From NCBI RefSeq assembly GCF_011759375.1, contig NZ_JAARML010000009.1, positions 124,001-188,000 on the forward strand: a stretch of 64,000 bases of DNA, given 5' to 3'. A program made the position numbers and the translations under genes. Shown here piece after piece: positions 24,747 to 32,882 of the stretch (its first letter is position 1; every line of letters begins with the position of its first letter). This DNA comes from Paraflavitalea devenefica. Lineage in GTDB: Bacteria > Bacteroidota > Bacteroidia > Chitinophagales > Chitinophagaceae. A model generated the notes under the pieces. The model did no database searches. It was not told the origin of the DNA and was given only the letters and a program-made list of their open reading frames with translations.

Positions 24747-26135
24747 TCACCCTATATATTTGGCAAGATCGAGCTCGAATGCGAGCCCTTGCCAAATATG
24801 ATTACCGGCTTCGAACTTTCTACGGTTCTCTCTGGCGATCTTTCGGAATAGATGGAGAGCGGCGCGATCATCAATGTCGAACGTATCCTGATCGAGGTGT
24901 TCGCGCAAAAGTTCGCAACGGAAGGCGCGAACGGTGTTGGGTTCTGAGAAGGCGACATTCATCTCGGCATTTCCAAAGAGTGAAAACCGGTGCAGGTTGC
25001 ACGAGCCGACGGTAGCCCATTCATCATCAATCAACATGAGTTTGGCGTGTACATAGATTGATTTGCGACGTCCATCACTACCGATGCCTGCAATACCCGC
25101 CAACATGAAGCTCTCGAAAGTCCCAAGCTCTGCCCGGGCTTTGAGAAGCGCTTGCCGCTCCGGCGGGATCTGCAAACTGAGGTCCGGCTCAGAAGGCATC
25201 AGCAAAACCACATCTACGCCGCGCTTGAGCGCCCGATGCAGACAATCTACGATTTCAGGCACATCAACATACTGGTTTTCTATATAGATTGAGCGGCGCG
25301 CAGCATTGATGGCCGCACAATACTGATCGAAGTTTGATTGCTCACCTGAAGCTATATCGTATAATATTCCTCCAGGCGTTGCTTGCCCGTCGAGATAGCA
25401 TCCCCGATGCATGGTTCGTTGTATCTGTACGACTGCATTACCTCGCTCAGCGGGAACCTGGGCTGGAAACTGCAGGTTGGCTTCGCTCCCAATTCCCCAA
25501 CGGCCATGCTCTGTCAATCGCTCACTCGCTTCGTTCCAGCGCTGCACGAAGTTGTGGTGAACGTCGACCACCGAGGGACCTGCCAGCTCGACGTAAACGT
25601 CGTGATTATGCCCTTCACCGCTATGACCAGGCATAACCATGGAATGGGGATTGAGATTGATCCCCCCAATGAAGGCTGTTTCATTATCGGCGCCGGCATC
25701 AATCAGCCAGCTTTTCTGATGTTGGCAGAAGCCCGGATGAGCGCGGTCCCAGCGGATTTTCACGCCAGACCGGCGCCTGTTGAGTAAATCAATATGGACC
25801 GCAGACCCCCAGAACGCGTTGCGCCTGAACCGCTCGGTATTCGCGTCCGGCCGCCAAAAAATGACCCGCACATCGATGCCGCGGGCAGCAGCACGATCAA
25901 GAACATCGAATGTGTCCCCCCGGCCCCCCGGCCACTCAAAATCTGCCCACATGAAAGTCACCGTCACCCAGACGCTCTGCCGGGCAGCCTCGATTGCCTC
26001 ACAGATGCGCCGGAACGCCGGTTCCCCGTCAATTAACGGCCGTACCAAATTCCCAGGACGAATAGGATAGGAAGCTGATTGCACAAAGGAAATAACGGTG
26101 TTCGTCATCAGCGCAATATCCACAAATTGCATCAT
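24747..26135 (-). CDS. Phospholipase D-like (cardiolipin synthase-type) protein, GC-rich, probably transferred
   Basis: The 462-residue protein has two HKD motifs, H139-x-K141-x4-D146 (HQKSWLID..FIGGINL) and H363-x-K365-x4-D370 (HAKLMLID..VGSCNLHRFS), in two PLD half-domains. It therefore belongs to the PLD superfamily that transfers phosphatidyl groups or cleaves phosphodiesters. Two Met codons open the frame at 26135 and 26132; no signal peptide is clear. The base composition is visibly richer in G and C than both flanks, and codons such as CGC, GCC and GGC dominate, unlike the neighbours and the host. This suggests recent acquisition from a proteobacterium-like donor, which is inference. 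Minus-strand direction is opposite to both flanking genes. Confidence 0.85.
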   Translation of the reverse strand: MMQFVDIALMTNTVISFVQSASYPIRPGNLVRPLIDGEPAFRRICEAIEAARQSVWVTVTFMWADFEWPGGRGDTFDVLDRAAARGIDVRVIFWRPDANTERFRRNAFWGSAVHIDLLNRRRSGVKIRWDRAHPGFCQHQKSWLIDAGADNETAFIGGINLNPHSMVMPGHSGEGHNHDVYVELAGPSVVDVHHNFVQRWNEASERLTEHGRWGIGSEANLQFPAQVPAERGNAVVQIQRTMHRGCYLDGQATPGGILYDIASGEQSNFDQYCAAINAARRSIYIENQYVDVPEIVDCLHRALKRGVDVVLLMPSEPDLSLQIPPERQALLKARAELGTFESFMLAGIAGIGSDGRRKSIYVHAKLMLIDDEWATVGSCNLHRFSLFGNAEMNVAFSEPNTVRAFRCELLREHLDQDTFDIDDRAALHLFRKIARENRRKFEAGNHIWQGLAFELDLAKYIG

Positions 26136-26204
26136 TCACCTATTGAAATACCGGCGTTTTTTTGCAGGCAGTTGCCAAACCGGCTGCACCATAAAGGGTT
26201 GACT

Positions 26205-26254
26205 AAAGAGTCTTCAAGTTGTTGGATTTGAAGGCTCTTGTAATTCGAAATATG
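26205..26254. repeat. Dispersed terminator-like hairpin repeat, copy 1
   Basis: GAGTCTTCAAG..GATTTGAAGGCTC with a GTTGTTG loop and then AATTCGAAATATG closely matches copies at 29770-29822 and 31031-31078, and more loosely 39623-39660. Confidence 0.7.
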
Positions 26255-26365
26255 ATCAAACCCATCCTCTTTGATTCAGTTAAATAATCCATAAAATCCA
26301 GATCCTGGCGGTCAAATTTATCTTACAAAAAATATAAGCCCTATTTTGAAAGCTAATCCTCCGGC

Positions 26366-28834
26366 ATGTTTAAAAACTACATTACTACCGCCTGGCGCAA
26401 TATTACCAGGTATAAGATGTTTGCTGCTATCAATGTTTTTGGGCTTTCCCTGGGTATTAGCGCCTGCCTGGTTATTTTCCTCATCACCAGGTTTGAATTA
26501 AGTTTCGACAACTATCATCCCGGAAAAGAAAGAATCTTCAGGATCGTTAGTGACATGTATTCGTCAAAGTTTGGAGAAGATCATGGCAGCAGCATCCCTA
26601 CCCCTGCTCCATTTGCCATACGGAGTGAGATCGCCGGCCTTGAAACGGTAGCTGTATTTCATGATTACGTTGCAACGGTAACCATACCCGATAATGGGCT
26701 GCCTGTAAAAAAGTTCGCAAAGCCCCAACATGGAGAAGAGCAAAATTCGGATATTGTAGTTACCGAACCACAATACTTCGACATTTTTCACTATGACTGG
26801 CTCGCCGGCAATCCGGCTGCTTTAAAAGAACCTTATACAGTGGTGCTTACCGAAAGTAAAGCCCGGCAGTATTTTGGGGAACATACGCCAGGTGAAATCC
26901 TGAATAAAACAATTATTTATAACGATTCAATAAATGTTAGAATAGCCGGCATTGTAAAAGATCCCGGCAAAAACACTGATTTCTTTTTCAGGGATTTTAT
27001 TTCCTTTACTACACTCAAAAAAGACGTTGCTTTTGAATCCTGGAATGATGTTCATACGAACGAGCAGGTATTTGTTAAGCTGGCCAACAACGTTCCACCA
27101 GCTCAAATCAATGCCAAGCTGGCAAACCTTGTAAACAGGCATTATAAAGAAACAAAAGACAACAAAAGAACCTGGCTGTTACAGCCTTTGTCAACGATTC
27201 ATTTTGATGCAAGGTACAGCGATGCATATAGCAAGAAAGTGCATTTGCCAACCCTGTATGGCTTAATGGCCATAGCTTTGTTTATTCTTGTCCTTGCTGT
27301 TATTAATTTCATTACGCTATCCACTGCACAATCTATTGACAGGGCAAAGGAAACCGGTATCCGTAAGATCTGTGGAAGTACAGTCACCGGACTTGTTGTA
27401 AGGTTTCTGGGAGAAACTTTTATATTGACCGGGTTAGCGATTGCCTTGGCAGTTGCAGGCATATATCCCCTTTTAGCTGCTTTTAAGTCTTTTATACCGG
27501 AAGGCGTTACCTTTTCTTTTTTTCGTTTATCAACCTGGCTGTTTTTATTAGCGGTTGGCCTGTTCACTGCCCTGCTGGCCGGTATATACCCTGCGAAGGT
27601 TTTGTCTTCTTCAAAGCCTGCCATCAACCTGAAAGGTTCCGGAATGCAGCAATGGAACCGGCGTGGTTATTTTATTAAAGGGTTGATTGTATTTCAGTTT
27701 ACGATTTCCATGGTGTTTATTATAGGAACCCTGGTAACCGGCAACCAGATGAAATATATGCTGAACAAAGACCTTGGCTTTACCAAAGACGCTATCATTA
27801 GCATACAAACGAATCTCGATTATGCGGCTGATAAAAAAGAGGTGCTGGCAGAAAAGATCAGACAATTACCAGCCGTTGAGTCGGTAAGCCTAAGCGAAGG
27901 AACCCCTCTTGCAAAGCTGCATTTTTTTAATCCCCTGATATATAAAGGAGGCAAAGAAGAAAAGGGCGCGGCTGGTATACTGGAATGGGGCGATGAGCAT
28001 TTTTTGCCATTGTATGATATAAAAATAATCGCTGGCCGTAATATTCAGCCATGCGATTCAATAAAAGAATTCCTGGTAAATGAAAGTGGTATAAAAGCAT
28101 TAGGTTTTACAAAGCCGGAAGATGCAGTGGGCAAAATGGTGGAAACAATAGTTCCTCCAAGTACTCCTGGTCCTCCTGTTGGTTTTGTAAAACGCCCCAT
28201 TGTTGGCGTAATGGCTGACTTTCATTCACAATCTTTACATGAGTCTGTAAAGCCGGTTATTTTTACTACCTCCAGAGAGTTTACAAGACTCATAAATATA
28301 AAGTTACAAACCAGCGGAAAACAGTTGAGCCATTTTAAAGCTGCTATTTCAACAATTGAAAAGTGCTGGAAAGAAGTTTATCCCGACGATCCGTTTAATT
28401 ATACTTTTTTTGATGAAACGATTGCTAAATTTTATGAAAAGGAAAAGCAAACTGCCAGGCTGATGAACATCGCCATGGTGGTTTCCATTTGTATTTCCTG
28501 CCTGGGTCTGTTTGGACTGGCCGCGCTTACTGCCCGGCGGCGCACCAAAGAAATAGGTATCCGGAAAGTGCTGGGAGCAGGAATTGGACAAATTGTTTTC
28601 ATACTCAGTAAGGACACCATTAAACTGCTATTGATAGCTATGGTAATTGCCTCGCCGATTGCCTGGTATGGGATGAATCAGTGGCTGAATGGTTTTGCTT
28701 TTCGAATTACTATAAACTGGTGGATATTCGTACTGGCCGGTGCTATTGCTATTTTCATTGCGTTCAGTACAGTAAGCTATCAATCGATCAAAGCGGCTTT
28801 AGCCAACCCGGTCGCAGCTTTACGAAGCGAATAG
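26366..28834 (+). CDS. MacB/FtsX-type ABC transporter permease
   Basis: The 822-residue protein has the Bacteroidota two-module permease layout. The start FKNYITTAWRNITRYKMFAA precedes helix 1 and a MacB_PCD periplasmic domain (SFDNYHPGKERIFRIVSD). Three helices of a first FtsX domain follow (about 290-410), then a second MacB domain, and a last FtsX domain with GLFGLAALTARRRTKEIGIRKVLGA. The motif T-K-E-I-G-I-R-K-V-L-G-A is the coupling loop to the ATPase. No ATPase gene is adjacent, as is usual for this family in these bacteria. The substrate is unknown. It lies between two hairpin or tRNA-tail repeats inside the island. Confidence 0.9.
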   Translation: MFKNYITTAWRNITRYKMFAAINVFGLSLGISACLVIFLITRFELSFDNYHPGKERIFRIVSDMYSSKFGEDHGSSIPTPAPFAIRSEIAGLETVAVFHDYVATVTIPDNGLPVKKFAKPQHGEEQNSDIVVTEPQYFDIFHYDWLAGNPAALKEPYTVVLTESKARQYFGEHTPGEILNKTIIYNDSINVRIAGIVKDPGKNTDFFFRDFISFTTLKKDVAFESWNDVHTNEQVFVKLANNVPPAQINAKLANLVNRHYKETKDNKRTWLLQPLSTIHFDARYSDAYSKKVHLPTLYGLMAIALFILVLAVINFITLSTAQSIDRAKETGIRKICGSTVTGLVVRFLGETFILTGLAIALAVAGIYPLLAAFKSFIPEGVTFSFFRLSTWLFLLAVGLFTALLAGIYPAKVLSSSKPAINLKGSGMQQWNRRGYFIKGLIVFQFTISMVFIIGTLVTGNQMKYMLNKDLGFTKDAIISIQTNLDYAADKKEVLAEKIRQLPAVESVSLSEGTPLAKLHFFNPLIYKGGKEEKGAAGILEWGDEHFLPLYDIKIIAGRNIQPCDSIKEFLVNESGIKALGFTKPEDAVGKMVETIVPPSTPGPPVGFVKRPIVGVMADFHSQSLHESVKPVIFTTSREFTRLINIKLQTSGKQLSHFKAAISTIEKCWKEVYPDDPFNYTFFDETIAKFYEKEKQTARLMNIAMVVSICISCLGLFGLAALTARRRTKEIGIRKVLGAGIGQIVFILSKDTIKLLLIAMVIASPIAWYGMNQWLNGFAFRITINWWIFVLAGAIAIFIAFSTVSYQSIKAALANPVAALRSE

Positions 28835-28853
28835 TATGCGCAAAAGCTAAGGG

Positions 28854-28895
28854 GACTGAGCAAAGCGATTTCGTAAGAAGTCGCTTTTATGTTTT
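28854..28895 (+). repeat. Decayed copy of the tRNA-Pro downstream terminator
   Basis: GACTGAGCAAAGCGATTTCGTAAGAAGTCGC then TTTTATGTTTT parallels the sequence right after tRNA-Pro (16473-16515), with scattered changes. It still forms a hairpin and may terminate the permease gene. Confidence 0.65.
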
Positions 28896-28921
28896 AGAAC
28901 CCTCAGATCGTGGGAAGTTTT

Positions 28922-29350
28922 TTAGCTACCGGGGCTATCAATGGCACTTAACACCTCATCTGGTGTCCACACAGTTAATTCACTGTTCTTATAATCTTTC
29001 ACATTCCTTGTCACAATACCGGTAATCTTCTTATTGGATGTAGCTGTATAGTATTGAATAGAATCTTCGAAATCTTTGAAATCGCTGTTCAAAGACTTCG
29101 AAATTATTTGCTTTGTCACATCTAATGTTTCTGTTAGCTCTTCAAGATCACGAAGCAAGGAAATCATCTCTTTATGGGAACAAGTTTTCTTTATGATGTA
29201 ATAAATATTCGAGTAGGATAATGCAGAAATGAATAGATTAAGCTTTCCCTTTTCCGCATAGTCAAAAAGCCGTGAAGAAGCCTCCGAAAAAGGTTGCCTG
29301 TTTGCCAGAACATCTATTATAATGTTTGTGTCAATGAATAGATTTCTCAT
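28922..29350 (-). CDS. PIN domain ribonuclease toxin (VapC-like)
   Basis: The 142-residue protein starts RNLFIDTNIIIDVLANRQPF, with Asp7 as first metal ligand. It has the PIN_3 segments LFISALSYSNIYYIIKK, the acidic cluster DFKDFEDSIQYYTA (Asp93, Asp96) and VTRNVKDYKNSEL with Asp119. The family cleaves RNA, often tRNA, in a Mg-dependent way. The ATG overlaps the stop of the antitoxin gene by four bases. The final residues are short and ordinary. It is probably active because all acidic positions are kept. Confidence 0.88.
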   Translation of the reverse strand: MRNLFIDTNIIIDVLANRQPFSEASSRLFDYAEKGKLNLFISALSYSNIYYIIKKTCSHKEMISLLRDLEELTETLDVTKQIISKSLNSDFKDFEDSIQYYTATSNKKITGIVTRNVKDYKNSELTVWTPDEVLSAIDSPGS

Positions 29351-29595
29351 TTGCCGTGCTTTTTCTGAATACCCTCCTGCAATGCTTGCTTATAGTTAAA
29401 ATCCTTTGGAAGTTTGACTGCTCCTACTAATCTCTTGACGCGGGGAGATAGTTCTTCGGATGAGGAGTCTTTGCTTGCCAATGTCTTTAAATAGTTCTCG
29501 ACCAGATCTGAAAGACTTCTACCCTTTTTTTGGGCATAAGATTTTGCAGTCCGAATGACGTCTTGCTCTATTGTTAAGGTTAATTTAGTTGTCAT
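29347..29595 (-). CDS. DUF6364 family antitoxin
   Basis: The 82-residue protein begins TTKLTLTIEQDVIRTAKSYA, QKKGRSLSDLVENYLKTL, a ribbon-helix-helix DNA-binding fold (beta strand LTLTIE, helices with GRSLSDLVENYL). A C-terminal tail, SPRVKRLVGAVKLPKDFNYK, should wrap the PIN toxin. It is the first gene of the pair. Its promoter overlaps an inverted repeat (29598-29630), which fits autorepression. Confidence 0.88.
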   Translation of the reverse strand: MTTKLTLTIEQDVIRTAKSYAQKKGRSLSDLVENYLKTLASKDSSSEELSPRVKRLVGAVKLPKDFNYKQALQEGIQKKHGK

Positions 29596-29597
29596 AC

Positions 29598-29630
29598 TAC
29601 ACGTGTTTTATTAAATCAAATATACGTGTA
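29598..29630. promoter_or_regulatory. Operator-like inverted repeat of the toxin-antitoxin operon
   Basis: TACACGT (29598-29604) and ACGTGTA (29624-29630) are perfect inverted copies; the left arm lies in its own palindrome ACACGTGT. The pair flanks the start of transcription and touches the -7 box, the right place for repression by the RHH antitoxin. Confidence 0.7.
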
Positions 29631-29647
29631 ATAAATGTTTTCTGCAA
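29617..29647 (-). promoter_or_regulatory. Promoter of the toxin-antitoxin operon
   Basis: On the minus strand TTG (29647-29645) is followed after 20 bases by TATATTTG (29624-29617), a full match to TAnnTTTG. It ends 21 bases before the antitoxin ATG. Confidence 0.7.
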
Positions 29648-29741
29648 TTTTGGGGGTTGATAATTTACCGTGAGTAAATCAGTGAGTACGGCCTTGACCT
29701 TTCAAATAAACAAATGACTATCATCAACTTATAAAGAAATC

Positions 29742-29766
29742 TCGAATCCTGTCTTCCCGACTGAAA
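29742..29766 (+). repeat. Candidate attR: exact 25-bp copy of the tRNA-Pro 3' end
   Basis: It is identical to 16456-16480. The pair bounds 13.3 kb of accessory DNA. The 5' part of the tRNA is absent here, as expected after integration at the tRNA 3' end. Confidence 0.75.
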
Positions 29767-29769
29767 TTT

Positions 29770-29822
29770 AAAAGAGCCTTCAAGTCGTTGGATTTGAAGG
29801 CTCTTTTTGGGTTCGAAATATG
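29770..29822. terminator. Dispersed terminator-like hairpin repeat, copy 2
   Basis: AAAGAGCCTTCAAG and GATTTGAAGGCTCTTT form a strong stem-loop with TTTTT at the end. It follows the candidate attR and ends in the esterase gene's 3' flank. The sequence GGGTTCGAAATA after it is shared with copies 1 and 3. Confidence 0.75.
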
Positions 29823-29832
29823 GCAGGCATTT

Positions 29833-30789
29833 CTAATCCACCCACACCTTACTCTCTATATTTTCACCTTTGATAATTTTCCTGAAAAAATCAGCAATTT
29901 TTGGCACCGTAAAACCGGGAGCATATAAATCGGGGCCATGGCCGCCACCGGTTTTTAATCTTAACCAGAACGGTTTGTTGGCTGCATAAAGTCTGCGGCT
30001 AAGGCAGGCCGAACCATATTCCATCTGGTAGTTAGGACAATTGTTTGAGTATCCAAAATCATAAGGAACCACATTGTCGCTGGTGCCATGAAAGGAGATC
30101 ATAGGAACGGCAGCAGAAGAAGTAATCAGGGTTGAATCAGGCAAGGCGCCCCACATATTGACAATACCTTTAATAACAAATGCGGTAGTAAGCAGGTTGC
30201 CGCTGGTATTTACCGGGCCAAGCGCTACATATTCTTGTGCGGCTATTTGCTGTGCCACCGGATTGGTAATATACGTGGTCATTAACGATGTGCCGGCACC
30301 GGCGCTGCCACCGCCAATAAACACATAGTTTTCGTCAATGGCATATTCACCGGCTTTTGAAACCAGGAAACGTAGCGCCGCATTAGCGTCCTGGATGGCT
30401 CTATAAGCAGCCAGCCTTTTATTCAGCGTATCGCCACTGCAGCTACTGGTTCCGGTTCTCCATCCTAACCGGTAGTTAATACTTGCCACCACAAACCCCG
30501 AATCGGCCAGAGCGCTGCAAATCGTTTTCGTATCGGCTTTATCGCCCTGAATAAAGCCGCCACCATGTGTGAATAATACCAGCGGGTATTTATGAGCCGT
30601 AGTAGCCACGGGAGGGAAATAAATATCCAAAAGCAATTGTGTTTGAACGCCGCCGCTGTCAGGAGCTACGCCATATTGAATGTTTTGCAAATCGGTTAAT
30701 GATGTTGAAGCACCATCGTTTTCTGTCTTGTCGCAGGAAATAAGGAAAACGGGAATTAATGAAAGAAGCGTGTAAAAAACCTTTTTCAT
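29833..30789 (-). CDS. Alpha/beta-hydrolase (carboxylesterase) lipoprotein
   Basis: The 318-residue protein has a lipoprotein signal (FYTLLSLIPVFLISCDK) and an esterase fold. It shows the oxyanion motif FTHGGGF, INYRLGW, the nucleophile elbow GGGSAGAG, an acid in FHGTSDNVVPY, and a His in GGGHGPD. It resembles hydrolases that act on short esters or acylated sugars. It is exported and probably faces the periplasm or surface. It lies between two tRNA-tail junctions, so it may belong to an older insertion next to the main island. Confidence 0.85.
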   Translation of the reverse strand: MKKVFYTLLSLIPVFLISCDKTENDGASTSLTDLQNIQYGVAPDSGGVQTQLLLDIYFPPVATTAHKYPLVLFTHGGGFIQGDKADTKTICSALADSGFVVASINYRLGWRTGTSSCSGDTLNKRLAAYRAIQDANAALRFLVSKAGEYAIDENYVFIGGGSAGAGTSLMTTYITNPVAQQIAAQEYVALGPVNTSGNLLTTAFVIKGIVNMWGALPDSTLITSSAAVPMISFHGTSDNVVPYDFGYSNNCPNYQMEYGSACLSRRLYAANKPFWLRLKTGGGHGPDLYAPGFTVPKIADFFRKIIKGENIESKVWVD

Positions 30790-30921
30790 AAGGGTGGAAT
30801 TTAATATTATCAGAAACTCAGACTTGCGAATAATCTAAATGTTTAAAATACCAGCATATTTTATTGCCACAGGCCGGGAGACTTTGATTTCGCAAGGAGT
30901 CGTTTTTTGTTTTTGTACCTC

Positions 30922-31021
30922 CATCCTTTTACATCATACTTACTTTTTACGATTTTGCCCGGTAGCACATCCCGACTTTAGGGGCGGAAGAGTCGCAGGT
31001 TCGAATCCAGTCATCCCGGCT
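30922..31021 (+). pseudogene. Decayed tRNA-Pro copy with upstream dispersed repeat (copy 2)
   Basis: From 30957 the sequence GCCCGGTAGCACAT.. and, further on, GTCGCAGGTTCGAATCC(A)GTCATCCCGGCT follow tRNA-Pro from D-arm to acceptor 3' strand. The anticodon arm is scrambled and the 5' acceptor strand is missing. The preceding bases (30922-30976) repeat 17185-17238. Just before (about 30877-30917) lies a decayed copy of the post-tRNA terminator. It cannot be a working tRNA. Confidence 0.6.
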
Positions 31022-31030
31022 GAAATTTAC

Positions 31031-31078
31031 GAGGCCCTTCAAGTCATTGGATCTGAAGGGCCTTTTAGGTTCGAAATA
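31031..31078. terminator. Dispersed terminator-like hairpin repeat, copy 3
   Basis: GAGGCCCTTCAAG and GATCTGAAGGGCCTTTT pair around TCATTG. It directly follows the decayed tRNA-Pro, exactly as copy 2 follows the candidate attR. Confidence 0.7.
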
Positions 31079-31179
31079 TTGCTACAAAACGCTACTTTTG
31101 GATCCTATTGAAAAGTTGAGGAATTGAGGGAAAACAATTTTTTTGCAGGATTTAAAAAGGAGTTGCAGGCTGCAATGAT

Positions 31180-32400
31180 TTATTGTTTTATAAACTCCAC
31201 TCTCCTGTTATTCGCTTTACCCGCAGGGGTATCATTTTTGTCTATCGGTTCGCTTTCGCCCTTTCCATCGGTTTCCATCCGGCTTTCATCAACGTTGAAT
31301 TCTTTTGCCAATGTGGCTTTCACGGCAGCCGCTCTGCGTTTGGATAAATCGAGGTTGCTGTCGTCATTGCCATCAGCATCAGTATGTCCAATAATTTTTA
31401 CTTTCAGATCAGAATATTCTGTCAGTACATTAGCCATTTCTTTTAGGGTTCCATAAGATTCCGGCTTTATTTTATCACTATTCACGTCAAATAAAATTCC
31501 ATGGGTGACCCATTTTTTTTGAGTGAGCATTTTATTTCGGGTATCAGGTGCTCCAACTGCCAGGCGGAGATTGCCAATGAAATGTTTTACCACTTCTTCA
31601 GCATAGACAACAGAAAAGACAATTGAATTGAATTGGGCATCTTTAGCGGATGCTTTAGGTATGTCCCATATTTTTTGCTCGTTTACATAAACCCTTACTC
31701 TTTCCTTTTGTCTCCAGATAGAGATATGCACCGGATTGTTTTTATCATTCAGATTGGGGGCATCAGACACGTTTTGAACATCGGATGAAGCCTTCTTTCT
31801 TCCAAGGAACCTCGTTATTCCTGCTTCGGTTCCTGTATTAGCCGTGCTCAATTCAACTGTAAACTGGTTGGAGGCATTGGCCCAATATTGAGGCTGATCA
31901 ATATTGGACAGTTCAGCAATGGCAACGGTAAAATTTGCCCCATTGATTGGTATGCCATGAAGCAGATCAAATTCAAATGTAAAATCTTCAGGAAAAGGTC
32001 CCGGGAATTCAGGTGTAAAAATGCCGCGCTTTGTAAGCCATAACCAGCGCCCTGGTTTGCCTTCTATAGTTACAATTTCAGCCGATGCATCGGTATTCCA
32101 CCCTGTTGGAAAATCACCTATGATGCCGGTGGAAAAATCTTCAAAACCGATCACTTTTTCTCCCGGTATAAAATCGTATTTACTATACGTTTTGAATGAA
32201 GCCGGTTGATTTGTATTAGTAACCGGCGTATCAATTGTGTCTTTGGCTTCCTTGTTATTTTTGTCCTCTTTTCCTTTTGTGGCATTATCTATCTTCTTGT
32301 CAACTTTTTCTTTTGCTTTATCCAGTATTTTTTTAGGAAACTGGGCTTGTGTTACAGCAACAACAACAACAAAGCCGATGAGCAACAGTATATTTTTCAT
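31180..32400 (-). CDS. OmpA-family outer-membrane protein
   Basis: The 406-residue protein starts with a signal peptide (KNILLLIGFVVVVAVTQAQ), a Lys/Asp-rich helical linker, then a beta-sandwich region (GFEDFSTGIIGDFPTGW, FTFEFDLLHG) resembling a concanavalin-like or laminin-G fold. A C-terminal OmpA peptidoglycan-binding domain (about 300-406) reads GILFDVNSDKIKPESYGTLK, IIGHTDADGNDDSNLDLSKR and NRRVEF. The domain ties the outer membrane to peptidoglycan; the sandwich may bind another ligand. Its relation to the island is unclear; the codon use is closer to core genes. Confidence 0.85.
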   Translation of the reverse strand: MKNILLLIGFVVVVAVTQAQFPKKILDKAKEKVDKKIDNATKGKEDKNNKEAKDTIDTPVTNTNQPASFKTYSKYDFIPGEKVIGFEDFSTGIIGDFPTGWNTDASAEIVTIEGKPGRWLWLTKRGIFTPEFPGPFPEDFTFEFDLLHGIPINGANFTVAIAELSNIDQPQYWANASNQFTVELSTANTGTEAGITRFLGRKKASSDVQNVSDAPNLNDKNNPVHISIWRQKERVRVYVNEQKIWDIPKASAKDAQFNSIVFSVVYAEEVVKHFIGNLRLAVGAPDTRNKMLTQKKWVTHGILFDVNSDKIKPESYGTLKEMANVLTEYSDLKVKIIGHTDADGNDDSNLDLSKRRAAAVKATLAKEFNVDESRMETDGKGESEPIDKNDTPAGKANNRRVEFIKQ

Positions 32401-32882
32401 ACAGAAGCATTTTTCAGGCCAGAATAAATTTTTACACAGCGGAGGGTTGATGACTACTTAGGGCATGTCAATAGGATAAAATCAAAAGAATTGGGTATAA
32501 CGGAAGGTAAGTGCTTATTCGCTGCCTGGGTGCGGGTTATGGATAAGAAGTTATTCATAATATGCCGGCGTACGGCGACATGAATGATCAACAGGCAATT
32601 TGTTCATAAAGTTAAAATTATTCTCTTAATGCCGGACTTTTTTCTTGTCTCTGGCCAGTGGTGGTCATTGCTGGCTGACTTCGGCTCATTTAACGAACAG
32701 GTTAGAGATTCGTCCAGTTGTCCCGGCTGAAACAACAACAAGCCTTAGGTGACAACTATAGGGCAACATTAGCAGGCTTTGATTTTGACAATTCAGGATA
32801 GTAATATGCAAATGTCAACCGCTCCGAGATATGAGAAAAAATCTACTTTGAACTACCTGGCAGCGGGAAAGCATACTTCCAC
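32401..32882. other. Intergenic region with a further tRNA-tail remnant
   Basis: No gene is seen. At 32707-32733 GATTCGTCCAGTTGTCCCGG then CTGAAA resembles the tRNA-Pro T-arm and acceptor tail near 31000. This is the right-most such mark, so the island region may end here. The promoter of the glucarate operon must lie in this gap, but no full TAnnTTTG box was found. Confidence 0.45.

Noticed and set aside
24725..25015. A 96-codon plus-strand frame rich in Arg
   Set aside because: It lies antisense to the phospholipase D-like gene; such frames are expected opposite GC-rich genes.
30839..31111. A 90-codon plus-strand frame
   Set aside because: It runs through the decayed terminator and tRNA-Pro copy and has no protein-like pattern.
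16475..32882. An integrase or recombinase gene for the tRNA-Pro island
   Set aside because: No tyrosine or serine recombinase motif was found on either strand; only an IS1182 transposase fragment is present.
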